From Winogradskyella luteola (lineage in GTDB: Bacteria; Bacteroidota; Bacteroidia; Flavobacteriales; Flavobacteriaceae), in contig NZ_JAGSPD010000001.1 of assembly GCF_019203985.1 (NCBI RefSeq), forward strand, positions 310,001 through 374,000: 64,000 nucleotides of DNA, given 5' to 3'. Positions 52,853 to 61,924 of the stretch are shown here, in pieces. Every line of letters starts with the position of its first letter. Positions within the stretch are counted from its first letter, which is position 1. The notes beneath the pieces are model-generated. The model searched no databases. It was not told the origin of the DNA and saw nothing but the letters and a program-made list of their open reading frames with translations. Made by a program: the position numbers and the translations under genes.

Positions 52853-53821
52853 ATGCACAGACGATTTTTTGATTATTTAATTATAGCCTTCAAAGGTATT
52901 GCCATGGGAGCTGCCGATGTTGTCCCTGGTGTATCTGGCGGAACCATTGCCTTCATTTCTGGCATCTACGAAGAACTAATAGAGAGTATCGACAAAGTAA
53001 ATCTTGGCGTATTTAAGGTGTGGAGACGCAAGGGTTTTAAAACGGCATGGAAATCTATAAACGGAACATTCTTACTGGCATTATTTTCTGGTGTAGCTAT
53101 TAGCATTCTATCTTTGGCCAAACTCATAAAATGGTTATTGCACAACGAACCCATTTTATTATGGTCGTTCTTTTTTGGGTTGGTTTTAGCGAGTATTCTT
53201 TATATCGCCAAACAAATTAAAGGTTGGTCTGCAAAGCTTATCGTAGCCATCGTAGTAACATCTGGACTTTCATACTATATAACACTTGCAGAACCTTTTG
53301 CATCTCCAGATAGCCCTTTTTATTTGTTGTTTTGTGGTTTCATTGCCATTATTGCTATGATTTTACCAGGTGTCTCTGGCGCATTTATACTATTAATTTT
53401 AGGTGCGTATCAAACCGCCATAGATACCATTAATAATCTTAGAGACGGTTTATTTAATGGAGACATGGAGCTTTTTAAAGATGCGCTTTTAAAGTTTGTA
53501 TTACTTGCAGTTGGTGCTTTAGTAGGTCTTAAAGTATTTTCTAAAACTTTGAACTGGATGTTTAAGCACCAAAAGAATCTCACACTTGCCATTTTAACTG
53601 GTTTTATGATTGGATCATTGAACAAAATATGGCCTTGGAAAGAAGTGTTAAAAACCAGAATGAACTCAGAAGGAAAAGAGGTTACCCTGCTCGATAAAAG
53701 TATTTTACCTTCATCTTATGATGGAGACAATCAAATGCTATTGGCTTTGATATTTATTATTATAGGTTTTGTAACGATCTTAATATTAGAACGTTTAGGT
53801 AATCGAAAAAATAAAGCTTAA
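52853..53821 (+). CDS. DUF368 family (PopT-type) undecaprenyl-phosphate transporter
   Basis: A 322-residue polytopic membrane protein with about eight helices. The duplicated DUF368 signatures are GAADVVPGVSGGTIAFISG near residue 20 and ILPGVSGAFILLILG near residue 165. Members of this family (PopT) flip undecaprenyl phosphate from the outer to the inner leaflet of the inner membrane for reuse in peptidoglycan and polysaccharide synthesis. The stop overlaps the next gene start by one base (TAATG). Confidence 0.88.
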   Translation: MHRRFFDYLIIAFKGIAMGAADVVPGVSGGTIAFISGIYEELIESIDKVNLGVFKVWRRKGFKTAWKSINGTFLLALFSGVAISILSLAKLIKWLLHNEPILLWSFFFGLVLASILYIAKQIKGWSAKLIVAIVVTSGLSYYITLAEPFASPDSPFYLLFCGFIAIIAMILPGVSGAFILLILGAYQTAIDTINNLRDGLFNGDMELFKDALLKFVLLAVGALVGLKVFSKTLNWMFKHQKNLTLAILTGFMIGSLNKIWPWKEVLKTRMNSEGKEVTLLDKSILPSSYDGDNQMLLALIFIIIGFVTILILERLGNRKNKA

Positions 53822-54840
53822 TGCAAAGTACCAGAACACTTAAAGATCGTGTTTTTTTGGTCATTAAAGGTCTCGCTATGGGAGCTGCAAATAAAGTTCC
53901 TGGCGTTTCAGGTGGTGTTGTAGCTTTTGTTGCTGGTTTTTATGAAGAGTTTATTTATTCACTTCAACGTGTTAACAGTACGGCATTCAAGTTACTTTTC
54001 AATGGTCGCTTTAGGAGTTTTTATCGTTATATAAACGGCAAGTTTTTAGCTTTACTTTTCCTTGGAATGATTGTCAGTTATTTTAGTGTTTCTAAAATAC
54101 TTGATTATCTCATTGTTAATTATGAGCTTTATGTATGGAGCACATTCTTCGGAATGATTTTAGGTTCCATCTATTATATCAGTAAAGATTTTAATGCTTG
54201 GAATGCAAAAACGATTATAGCGCTCATCTTAGGAGCTGTAATAGGTATAAGTATAAGTTTTCTAGATCCTGCAACGGAAAATGACAACCTTTGGTTTGTT
54301 TTTTTCTGTGGTATTATTAGCGTTTCAGGTATGACACTTCCTGGCTTTTCGGGCTCATTCATTCTCATTTTATTAGGTAATTATGTTTTACTTCTGGTAG
54401 ATTCTGTAAATGCTTTATATGACTCCATAGCTGATGTGTTTACAGGTAATTTTGAGTTTGTAAAAAATGAGCCTAGAATCCGCATGTTAAAAGTTCTTGG
54501 CGTATTTACTTTAGGCTCTGTTACGGGTTTAGTGACCTTTTCTCATATTCTAAATTATATCTTAAAACATTACAAAAATATAACCTTAGCAACTATTGCT
54601 GGTTTTATTATTGGATCGCTTGGAGTGGTTTGGCCGTGGAAAGAAACCATATACAAAACGTACACTGATGGAACTTTTATTTTAGATTCTACTGGAAAAC
54701 AAGTTATTGCAAATTATGAGCGGTATTTACCAGAATTCAACAGTGAAACTTATATCGCAATTTCTTATATTGCCTTAGGAATCCTTATTGTATTGGGGTT
54801 AGAATGGTATGGACAACGCACAAGAAAAATCAAAACTTAA
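53821..54840 (+). CDS. DUF368 family (PopT-type) undecaprenyl-phosphate transporter, second copy
   Basis: A 339-residue paralogue of the preceding gene, with GAANKVPGVSGGVVAFVAG and TLPGFSGSFILILLG. The first signature has Asn-Lys where the neighbour has Asp-Val, so the two have diverged near the putative substrate path. It overlaps the upstream gene by one base and aroE by 32 bases, so all three are one operon. The pair may form a heterodimer or handle different lipid carriers; this is inferred. Confidence 0.88.
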   Translation: MQSTRTLKDRVFLVIKGLAMGAANKVPGVSGGVVAFVAGFYEEFIYSLQRVNSTAFKLLFNGRFRSFYRYINGKFLALLFLGMIVSYFSVSKILDYLIVNYELYVWSTFFGMILGSIYYISKDFNAWNAKTIIALILGAVIGISISFLDPATENDNLWFVFFCGIISVSGMTLPGFSGSFILILLGNYVLLLVDSVNALYDSIADVFTGNFEFVKNEPRIRMLKVLGVFTLGSVTGLVTFSHILNYILKHYKNITLATIAGFIIGSLGVVWPWKETIYKTYTDGTFILDSTGKQVIANYERYLPEFNSETYIAISYIALGILIVLGLEWYGQRTRKIKT

Positions 54841-55567
54841 GTTTGGTCTCGTAGGAAAAGATATATCCTATTCGTTTTCAAGAGATTATTTTGCAAAAAA
54901 GTTTAAACATGAAAATTTACCACATAGTTATGTGAATTTTGATATATATTCCATAAATGAGCTTGACGATATTATAAAAAATACACCTAATCTTAAAGGT
55001 CTTAATGTTACTATTCCGTATAAAGAAGATGTTATCCCATTGTTGGACGATTTAAATAAGCGTGCCAAAAAGATTGGAGCTGTAAATACAATTAGAATTA
55101 CACGTTATCAAAAACTAATAGGTTATAACACCGATTATTACGGTTTTAAAAAATCGCTTAGGTCACATCTCAAAAAGCATCATAAGCGCGCTTTAATACT
55201 CGGCACAGGAGGAGCGTCGAAAGCTGTGGCCTATGCGCTCAAAAAACTGAAAATCCAATACGATTATGTATCTCGCTCAGAAAAAGAAGGTGTAAAGTTT
55301 TTGTATTCTGATCTAACAGATGATATTATTTCAACCTATACCATTATAATCAATTGTACACCGATTGGCACATTTCCTAATGTAAATGAATGTCCCGACA
55401 TTCCGTACGATGCTATTACCGAAAATCACATTCTTTACGATCTCATCTACAATCCAGAACAAACTAAATTTTTGAGCTGTGGGGATATTAAAGGAGCAAC
55501 AACAATTAACGGGTTAGAAATGCTAAAACTACAGGCAGAAAAAGCTTGGGATATATGGGGTAAGTAG
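54809..55567 (+). CDS. aroE: Shikimate dehydrogenase
   Basis: Reduces 3-dehydroshikimate to shikimate with NADPH in aromatic amino-acid synthesis. The catalytic Lys is in LNVTIPYKEDV, the Asn-Thr site in GAVNTIR, the cofactor motif is ILGTGGASKAVAYALKK, and the C-terminal helix starts TTINGLEMLKLQAEKAWDIW. 252 residues, slightly short. It overlaps the second DUF368 gene by 32 bases, an unusually large overlap that still gives a sensible N-terminus (MDNAQEKSKLKFGLVGKD). Confidence 0.95.
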   Translation: MDNAQEKSKLKFGLVGKDISYSFSRDYFAKKFKHENLPHSYVNFDIYSINELDDIIKNTPNLKGLNVTIPYKEDVIPLLDDLNKRAKKIGAVNTIRITRYQKLIGYNTDYYGFKKSLRSHLKKHHKRALILGTGGASKAVAYALKKLKIQYDYVSRSEKEGVKFLYSDLTDDIISTYTIIINCTPIGTFPNVNECPDIPYDAITENHILYDLIYNPEQTKFLSCGDIKGATTINGLEMLKLQAEKAWDIWGK

Positions 55568-55698
55568 AGGTTGGTGGAAAAATAATCAACCTTTAAACCA
55601 CTAAAATTTCAAACTTTACAGTACCTAATTAATTAAACACCAAAACATTTAAACACCAAACTTTCCACATCTGACTCTTAAACTTTAACTTTGCTAGT

Positions 55699-56274
55699 AT
55701 GAAAGTATACACAAAAACAGGCGACAAAGGCACAACTGCACTATTTGGTGGTACAAGAGTACCAAAACACCACATACGTATAGAGAGTTACGGTACTATA
55801 GACGAACTTAATTCGCATATTGGGCTCATAAGGGATCAATATATCAATCAATTTTATAAAAACACCTTGATGCACATTCAAGACCGTTTATTTACAGTTG
55901 GAGCAATACTGGCAACAGATCCAGAAAAAGCAACATTAAAAAGTGGTAAGGCCAGATTAAATATTCCTAAGATTTCTAACGAGGACATTGAACGCCTTGA
56001 GAAGGAAATGGACTTGATGGAAGCAAGTTTACCACCTATGACACACTTTGTTTTGCCTGGAGGTCACCAAACGGTGTCATTCTGTCATATTGCACGTACA
56101 GTTTGCCGTAGAGCCGAACGTCTAGCCTCTCATCTTAATGATTTAGAGCCGTTTCAACCCGAAACTTTGATGTACATTAATAGACTATCTGACTACCTTT
56201 TTGTATTGGCACGGAAGTTGTCACATGATTTGCAAGCAGAAGAGATTAAGTGGATTCCGCAAAAAGAATCGTGA
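55699..56274 (+). CDS. Corrinoid adenosyltransferase (PduO/ATR type)
   Basis: Transfers adenosyl from ATP to cob(I)alamin, making coenzyme B12. N-terminal VYTKTGDKGTTALFGGTRV binds ATP, then SYGTIDELNSHIG, and the C-terminal HIARTVCRRAERLAS signature. 191 residues, typical. The 131-base gap from aroE suggests its own promoter. Confidence 0.93.
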   Translation: MKVYTKTGDKGTTALFGGTRVPKHHIRIESYGTIDELNSHIGLIRDQYINQFYKNTLMHIQDRLFTVGAILATDPEKATLKSGKARLNIPKISNEDIERLEKEMDLMEASLPPMTHFVLPGGHQTVSFCHIARTVCRRAERLASHLNDLEPFQPETLMYINRLSDYLFVLARKLSHDLQAEEIKWIPQKES

Positions 56275-56381
56275 TTTATTAAATGCTTCTGCGATTAGAT
56301 TTCAATAATGCAATATTGTAATCTAAATAAGTTGAAGATTACACGTTCTTTTTATTAATAAATAATTAATTTGATTTTTTC

Positions 56382-56411
56382 TTGAATTATTCAGCTAAAA
56401 AATTATTTTTG
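56382..56411 (+). promoter_or_regulatory. Promoter of the DUF2795 gene
   Basis: TTG (56382-56384) and TATTTTTG (56404-56411) with a 19-base spacer, a full match to the Bacteroidota consensus, 23 bases before the ATG at 56435. Confidence 0.68.
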
Positions 56412-56434
56412 CAAAAAATTAAAATTACACGCAA

Positions 56435-56656
56435 ATGTATTGGACATTAGAATTAGCATCATATTTAAGTGATGCACCTTGGCCAGCAACTAAAGACGAA
56501 CTTATCGATTATGCGATTAGAACTGGTGCGCCTCTAGAAGTTGTAGAAAATTTACAAGCGATAGAAGACGAAGGAGATTCATACGACTCTATCGAAGAAA
56601 TCTGGCCAGACTATCCAACTGATGAAGATTACCTCTGGAATGAGGACGAATATTAA
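56435..56656 (+). CDS. DUF2795 domain-containing protein
   Basis: A small acidic protein of 73 residues with the DUF2795 core LASYLSDAPWPATKDELIDY and AIRTGAPLEVVENLQAI. The C-terminus is very acidic and aromatic (PDYPTDEDYLWNEDEY). It is well conserved in flavobacteria and apparently strongly promoted, which suggests an abundant regulatory protein, but its function is unknown. Has its own promoter and terminator. Confidence 0.88.
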   Translation: MYWTLELASYLSDAPWPATKDELIDYAIRTGAPLEVVENLQAIEDEGDSYDSIEEIWPDYPTDEDYLWNEDEY

Positions 56657-56672
56657 CACATAATATAATCAC

Positions 56673-56712
56673 AAAAAAGTCTCTTGCGTTATCTTAACTG
56701 AGAGACTTTTTT
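56673..56712 (+). terminator. Terminator of the DUF2795 gene
   Basis: AAAAAAGTCTCT (56673-56684) and AGAGACTTTTTT (56701-56712) form a 12-base stem with a 16-base loop and a T-rich tail. Confidence 0.82.
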
Positions 56713-56835
56713 TATTTTCGAAAAATTCGAAAATAAAATTGCTTCAATTGTCCCTTCGAGGTGACATTAGGGGTGTTTTATAAAATTAAAAATTTAAAGA
56801 TTGATAACCAATCAATCTGTTACAAAATACAAACC

Positions 56836-59800
56836 ATGGGCATATTAGATAAAGTACTTAAAGTTTTTGTTGGAGATAAATCCAAACAAGACGTTGGTGC
56901 TATACAACCAATTGTAAACGAAATAAAAACTTTTGAGCAAGCCCTCGAAGCTTTATCGCATGATGAGCTTAGAGCTAAGACTGCTGAGTTTAAAAATAAA
57001 ATTGCTGAAGTCAGAAAACCACTTCTAGAGAAAAAGAATGAACTTTTAGCTAAGGCAGAAGAAACAGAAGACATCGACGAACGCGAAGATATTTATGTAG
57101 AAGCTGATAAGATTGAAGACGATATCTACGAAGTTACAGAAGAGGTTTTAAACGATATTTTACCAGAAGCTTTTGCTGTGGTCAAAGAAACCGCAAAACG
57201 TTTTGTACACAATACTGAGATTCCAGTTACAGCAAATGCATTCGATAGAGAAGTATCTGGTGATAAGGATTATGTGACCTTAGATGGAGATAAAGCCATT
57301 TGGGCAAATTCTTGGGATGCTGCAGGTAAACCAATTATTTGGGACATGATTCATTATGATGTACAGCTCATTGGTGGTATTGCCATGCATCAAGGAAAAA
57401 TTGCGGAGATGCAAACCGGTGAAGGTAAAACCTTAGTAGCAACCTTGCCTGTATACTTAAATGCATTGGCTGGTAAAGGCGTACACTTAGTAACCGTAAA
57501 TGATTATTTAGCAAAACGTGATAGTGCATGGATGGCACCAATTTTTGAATTCCACGGATTGAGCGTCGATTGTATTGATTATCACACACCAAATTCAGAT
57601 GCACGTCGTAAAGCCTATAATACAGATATTACTTATGGAACAAATAACGAATTTGGTTTCGATTATTTACGTGATAATATGGCACATTCGCCAAACGACT
57701 TAGTACAACGTCGCCATCACTACGCTATTGTGGATGAGGTGGATTCGGTTTTAGTTGATGATGCACGTACACCGTTGATTATTTCTGGTCCTATTCCAAA
57801 AGGAGACGAGCACGAGTTTGATGCATTAAAACCTAAAGTTGAACAAATTGAATCTGTACAGCGCAAATACTTAGTTGGTGTGTTAGCCGAAGCTAAAAAA
57901 CTAATCGCAGCAGGCGACACTAAAGAAGGTGGTTTTCAACTGTTAAGAGTTTATAGAGGTATCCCTAAAAATAAAGCCTTAATTAAATTTTTGAGTGAAG
58001 AAGGTGTAAAACAATTACTTCAAAAAACCGAAAACTTCTACATGCAAGATAACAACAGAGAAATGCCAAAAGTGGATGCTGAACTCTACTATGTTATCGA
58101 TGAGAAGAACAATCAGGTGGAATTGACCGATAAAGGTGTAGAATTCTTATCTGGTAAAGACGATCCTAATTTCTTTGTGATGCCAGAAATGGGAACTGAA
58201 ATCGCTAAGATTGAAGAAAAAGGACTCTCTTCTGAAGAAGAGGCCAATCTAAAGGAAGACCTGTTTAGAGACTTCGGAATTAAATCTGAACGTATCCATA
58301 CGCTCAACCAATTACTAAAAGCTTATGCACTTTTTGAAAAAGACGTACAGTATGTGGTAATGGATAACAAGGTAATGATTGTTGATGAACAGACAGGTCG
58401 TATTATGGATGGTCGTCGTTATTCTGATGGATTACATCAAGCGATTGAAGCCAAGGAAAATGTAAAGATTGAAGCGGCTACACAGACTTTTGCGACTGTA
58501 ACATTACAGAATTACTTCAGAATGTATCGTAAACTGTCTGGTATGACAGGTACTGCAGTAACTGAAGCTGGTGAATTCTGGGAAATCTATAAATTGGATG
58601 TAGTTGAAATTCCAACCAACAGACCAATAGCCAGAGACGATAGAGAAGATTTAGTGTACAAAACAAAACGTGAAAAATACAATGCGGTTATTGATGAAGT
58701 CGTTGGTTTATCCAATGCAGGTAGACCTGTATTGATTGGTACAACTAACGTTGAGATTTCTGAGCTTTTAGGAAAAATGTTGAGCATTCGTAAGATTCCG
58801 CATAATGTATTGAACGCAAAACAACACAAAAAGGAAGCAGAAATTGTTGCCGAAGCTGGTAATGCAGGTCAGGTAACTATTGCTACCAACATGGCAGGTC
58901 GTGGTACCGATATTAAATTAAGTGACGAAGTTAAAGAAGCTGGCGGTTTGGCTATTGTCGGTACGGAGCGTCACGATTCGCGACGAGTAGACAGACAGTT
59001 ACGTGGTAGAGCTGGTCGTCAAGGTGATCCTGGAAGTTCGCAATTTTATGTATCCTTAGAAGATAACCTAATGCGTTTATTTGGTAGTGAGCGTATTGCT
59101 AAGATGATGGACCGAATGGGGTTAAAAGAAGGTGAAGTAATTCAGCATTCAATGATTTCTAAGTCTATTGAGCGTGCACAGAAAAAAGTTGAGGAAAATA
59201 ACTTTGGAGTACGTAAACGTTTACTCGAGTATGATGATGTTATGAACGCTCAGCGTGAAGTGGTGTACAAACGTCGTCGAAATGCTTTACATGGTGAACG
59301 TCTACGTGTAGATTTAGCCAATATGATTTTTGACACCTCAGAAGGTATTGCCATTAGCAATAAAGAAGCTAACGATTATAAGAACTTTGAGTTCGAATTG
59401 ATTCGTTATTTCTCAATGTCCTCGCCTATTTCTGAAGCAGAGTTTGCAAAAATGGGAGAGCAAGAGATTGCTGGTGTCATTTATAAAGAAGCCTTTAAGC
59501 ACTATCGCGAAAAAATGCAGCGTGCAGCAGATTTAGCCTATCCGGTAATTGAAAATGTATATAATACCCAACGAGACCGTTTTAAACGTATCGTTGTACC
59601 ATTTACAGATGGTGTTAAGAATTTACAAGTTGTAACCGATTTAGAAAAAGCATACGAGTCTAAAGGAAAGCAGTTAATTAATGATTTTGAAAAGAATATT
59701 ACATTAGCGATAGTAGATGATGCCTGGAAAACACATTTACGTAAAATGGATGAGCTAAAACAATCGGTACAATTAGCCGTACACGAGCAAAAAGATCCAT

Positions 59801-60192
59801 TATTGATATATAAATTTGAATCTTTTGAGCTGTTTAAAAGCATGATTGACCAAGTGAATAAAGATGTAATTTCATTCTTATTTAAAGGTGAAATACCTCA
59901 GGAAACTGCTAACAATATTAAGGAAGCTAAGCGTAGAAAGCAAGAAAATCTAGAAACACAAAAAGAGGAAATTCCTAATATGGACGAGCGTGCTGCACAA
60001 AGTAGAGCTGCAGGCCAAGGAGCATCTCGCCAACCACAAGTGGTAGAAACTATTGTAAGAGAACAACCAAAGATTGGTCGTAACGACAGAGTAACGATTA
60101 AGCATGTAATGAGCGGCGAAAGTAAAGTCGTAAAATACAAACAAGCCATTCCTTTAATTGATAAAGGAGAATGGGTTTTGGTGAATGATTAA
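56836..60192 (+). CDS. secA: Preprotein translocase subunit SecA
   Basis: ATPase motor that drives proteins through SecYEG. The start is the ATG at 56836 (MGILDKVLKVFVGDKSKQ), not the longer frame back to 56761. Walker A is MQTGEGKTLVA, the DEAD-like box is VDEVDSVLVDDARTPLI, the second helicase domain has ATNMAGRGTDIKL and RGRAGRQGDPGSSQFY. At 1118 residues it is much longer than the roughly 900 of E. coli because of an N-terminal helical insertion around residues 60-100 and another near residues 330-470. The C-terminal zinc-binding CxCxS tail is absent; it ends KYKQAIPLIDKGEWVLVND. Confidence 0.96.
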   Translation: MGILDKVLKVFVGDKSKQDVGAIQPIVNEIKTFEQALEALSHDELRAKTAEFKNKIAEVRKPLLEKKNELLAKAEETEDIDEREDIYVEADKIEDDIYEVTEEVLNDILPEAFAVVKETAKRFVHNTEIPVTANAFDREVSGDKDYVTLDGDKAIWANSWDAAGKPIIWDMIHYDVQLIGGIAMHQGKIAEMQTGEGKTLVATLPVYLNALAGKGVHLVTVNDYLAKRDSAWMAPIFEFHGLSVDCIDYHTPNSDARRKAYNTDITYGTNNEFGFDYLRDNMAHSPNDLVQRRHHYAIVDEVDSVLVDDARTPLIISGPIPKGDEHEFDALKPKVEQIESVQRKYLVGVLAEAKKLIAAGDTKEGGFQLLRVYRGIPKNKALIKFLSEEGVKQLLQKTENFYMQDNNREMPKVDAELYYVIDEKNNQVELTDKGVEFLSGKDDPNFFVMPEMGTEIAKIEEKGLSSEEEANLKEDLFRDFGIKSERIHTLNQLLKAYALFEKDVQYVVMDNKVMIVDEQTGRIMDGRRYSDGLHQAIEAKENVKIEAATQTFATVTLQNYFRMYRKLSGMTGTAVTEAGEFWEIYKLDVVEIPTNRPIARDDREDLVYKTKREKYNAVIDEVVGLSNAGRPVLIGTTNVEISELLGKMLSIRKIPHNVLNAKQHKKEAEIVAEAGNAGQVTIATNMAGRGTDIKLSDEVKEAGGLAIVGTERHDSRRVDRQLRGRAGRQGDPGSSQFYVSLEDNLMRLFGSERIAKMMDRMGLKEGEVIQHSMISKSIERAQKKVEENNFGVRKRLLEYDDVMNAQREVVYKRRRNALHGERLRVDLANMIFDTSEGIAISNKEANDYKNFEFELIRYFSMSSPISEAEFAKMGEQEIAGVIYKEAFKHYREKMQRAADLAYPVIENVYNTQRDRFKRIVVPFTDGVKNLQVVTDLEKAYESKGKQLINDFEKNITLAIVDDAWKTHLRKMDELKQSVQLAVHEQKDPLLIYKFESFELFKSMIDQVNKDVISFLFKGEIPQETANNIKEAKRRKQENLETQKEEIPNMDERAAQSRAAGQGASRQPQVVETIVREQPKIGRNDRVTIKHVMSGESKVVKYKQAIPLIDKGEWVLVND

Positions 60193-60262
60193 TTCCTGCG
60201 AAGGCAAGAATCTCTCGAAGAGAACCTAAAACATAAAAATTGTCATTTCGTAATTGATACGG
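60193..60262. repeat. Dispersed intergenic repeat fragment
   Basis: TTCCTGCGAAGGCAAGAATC, then TCTCTCGAAGAGAACC and ATTGTCATTTCGTAA, resemble the patch near 30140-30216 (TTGCGTAGGCAGGAATCC, TCTCTCGAAAATAG, AATGACAATC). It is a degenerate member of a common flavobacterial intergenic repeat. Confidence 0.55.
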
Positions 60263-60267
60263 AATCT

Positions 60268-60300
60268 AAAAATCCTGATGTAGCCCATCAGGATTTTTTA
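60268..60300 (+). terminator. Terminator of secA
   Basis: AAAAATCCTGATG (60268-60280) pairs with CATCAGGATTTTT (60286-60298) across a 5-base loop and ends in a T run. The stem core matches the terminator at 61060. Confidence 0.9.
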
Positions 60301-60474
60301 TCTACTATAACCAAGCAAAATGAGGCTCTAAATCATTCATAAATTAACATAAAATAGCCCAAAAGCCACCATATTGTTAAAGTTGGTTAAATACAGTTAA
60401 AACTATTTTAAAAAGAAGTTCAAAAACACAAAAAGTTCTTGTTTTGTTCCCTAACAATTATATCATTCAAAATT

Positions 60475-61035
60475 ATGAAAAAAAGTTTACTACTAACTGT
60501 AATCGCAGTTTTAGGATTGGCAAACGTAAATGCACAAAACGTTGAATTTGGTGCTAAAGCAGGTCTCAACTTTGCCAGTATTTATGGAGACAACACAAGT
60601 GACATTGGATTTGTAACAGCTTACAACTTTGGCCTAATGTCTGAAATCTCAATTTCTGAAAAATTTTCCTTTCAACCAGAATTATTATATTCTGGTATAG
60701 GCTATAGTATTGATGATGAAAGTGATGATGATACGGTAGCGTTAAATTATTTAACTGTTCCTTTATTGGGGAAATATTATTTAACCGAAAGGTTTAGTGT
60801 AGAAGCTGGGCCACAAGTAGGCTTCCTATTGTCCGCTAAACAAGAAAGCACAGATGTTAAAGATGCTTTTAAAACTCTAGATTTCGGTACTAGTTTAGGG
60901 CTAGGTTATAAACTAGACAGCGGCCTTAATTTTAGTGCACGCTACACATTAGGATTATCTGACATTAGTGAATCGGAAGATTTCTCAAACAATACTGGTG
61001 TATTGCAACTTTCAATTGGTTATTTCTTTTTCTAA
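60475..61035 (+). CDS. Outer membrane beta-barrel (porin family) protein
   Basis: A 186-residue outer-membrane protein. The ATG at 60475 gives the signal MKKSLLLTVIAVLGLANVNAQ; an earlier frame start at 60439 is rejected. The mature part begins VEFGAKAGLNFASIYGD and alternates polar and hydrophobic residues as in an eight-stranded OmpA/OmpX-like barrel, ending in aromatic residues (LQLSIGYFFF), the outer-membrane sorting signal. Function unknown. Its own terminator follows. Confidence 0.86.
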   Translation: MKKSLLLTVIAVLGLANVNAQNVEFGAKAGLNFASIYGDNTSDIGFVTAYNFGLMSEISISEKFSFQPELLYSGIGYSIDDESDDDTVALNYLTVPLLGKYYLTERFSVEAGPQVGFLLSAKQESTDVKDAFKTLDFGTSLGLGYKLDSGLNFSARYTLGLSDISESEDFSNNTGVLQLSIGYFFF

Positions 61036-61059
61036 GACTTAGCACAAAACAACTTTCCT

Positions 61060-61092
61060 AAATCCTGATGGGTTACATCAGGATTTTTTTAT
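61060..61092 (+). terminator. Terminator of the beta-barrel gene
   Basis: AAATCCTGATG (61060-61070), a GGTTA loop and CATCAGGATTT (61076-61086), followed by a T run. The stem is the same sequence as in the secA terminator. Confidence 0.9.
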
Positions 61093-61158
61093 TGCATCAA
61101 AGAAAACCGCAAAGTCCGATGCGAACTACACGCTAAAACCATCAGCTGACAATAAGTC

Positions 61159-61815
61159 TCAATGCGAATCAACTCTTTTAAAGTAATCATTCATCATTAC
61201 TTCTGACACCGCTTCAAAAATTACGGAACGTTTAAAGAAAAACCATTTTTCTATCCTCAGCACATAAGGTGAGAATCCTGAACGATGACAACCTTTTAAC
61301 GAGGGAATATTACCAACTTCAACAAAGAGTATCACATACCGTACACCTAAATCCTGTACCTTTTTAGATATACTGTCTAATGCTGCTGGCATAATACCTT
61401 TTCTTCTAAATGCTGGAGTTGTAAATACACTTTCCACTAATGCTTCATCATCTTTTAATTCAGGAAATGATTCTCCCCAAAATGCCTTTATATTTTCATT
61501 TTGCTTTGATCCCATTAACCATTGTCTATAACATGGTTTACCTTCTGTATTGGTAGCTACATAACAGGTCGGTATATTTTCTTGTACTAAACCATAATTT
61601 TGCAAATCAGCTGTAAAATGAATTTCATCACTGGCTTTACAAGGTCGTGTTAATAGCTCAATTTGTGCGTTTGGCACTTCAAATTTAACAGTTAAATCGC
61701 GTTTTAAGCCGAAAGCTTCTGTTTTTGATAACACACGTTTAAAGATGCCTTTAATCATAAATTTGAGCTCTCCCTTTTTCACTAAATAAAAAATCCGAAG
61801 TATGGTATTTTTCAT
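61159..61815 (-). CDS. GNAT family acetyltransferase
   Basis: A 218-residue N-acetyltransferase-like protein. The acetyl-CoA-binding segment is VFTTPAFRRKGIMPAALDSI (R-x-x-G-I/M pattern), followed by VRYVILFVEVGNIPSLKGCHRSGF, which fits GNAT motif B. The N-terminal 50 residues are basic and have no counterpart in minimal GNATs. The substrate is unknown. Monocistronic and divergent from the next lipoprotein gene. Confidence 0.78.
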   Translation of the reverse strand: MKNTILRIFYLVKKGELKFMIKGIFKRVLSKTEAFGLKRDLTVKFEVPNAQIELLTRPCKASDEIHFTADLQNYGLVQENIPTCYVATNTEGKPCYRQWLMGSKQNENIKAFWGESFPELKDDEALVESVFTTPAFRRKGIMPAALDSISKKVQDLGVRYVILFVEVGNIPSLKGCHRSGFSPYVLRIEKWFFFKRSVIFEAVSEVMMNDYFKRVDSH

Positions 61816-61924
61816 ATTATAATCGCCTTAAGCCAAGTAAAAATAGACTTTAAAATATAAGTCCATAAGGATAATACAACTTTTTATTATATATTTACTT
61901 TATAACCTACTTAAAATCAATGTT

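Noticed and set aside
56761-56835. Longer N-terminus for SecA
   Set aside because: The added residues are not SecA-like; the conserved start is MGILDKVLK at 56836.
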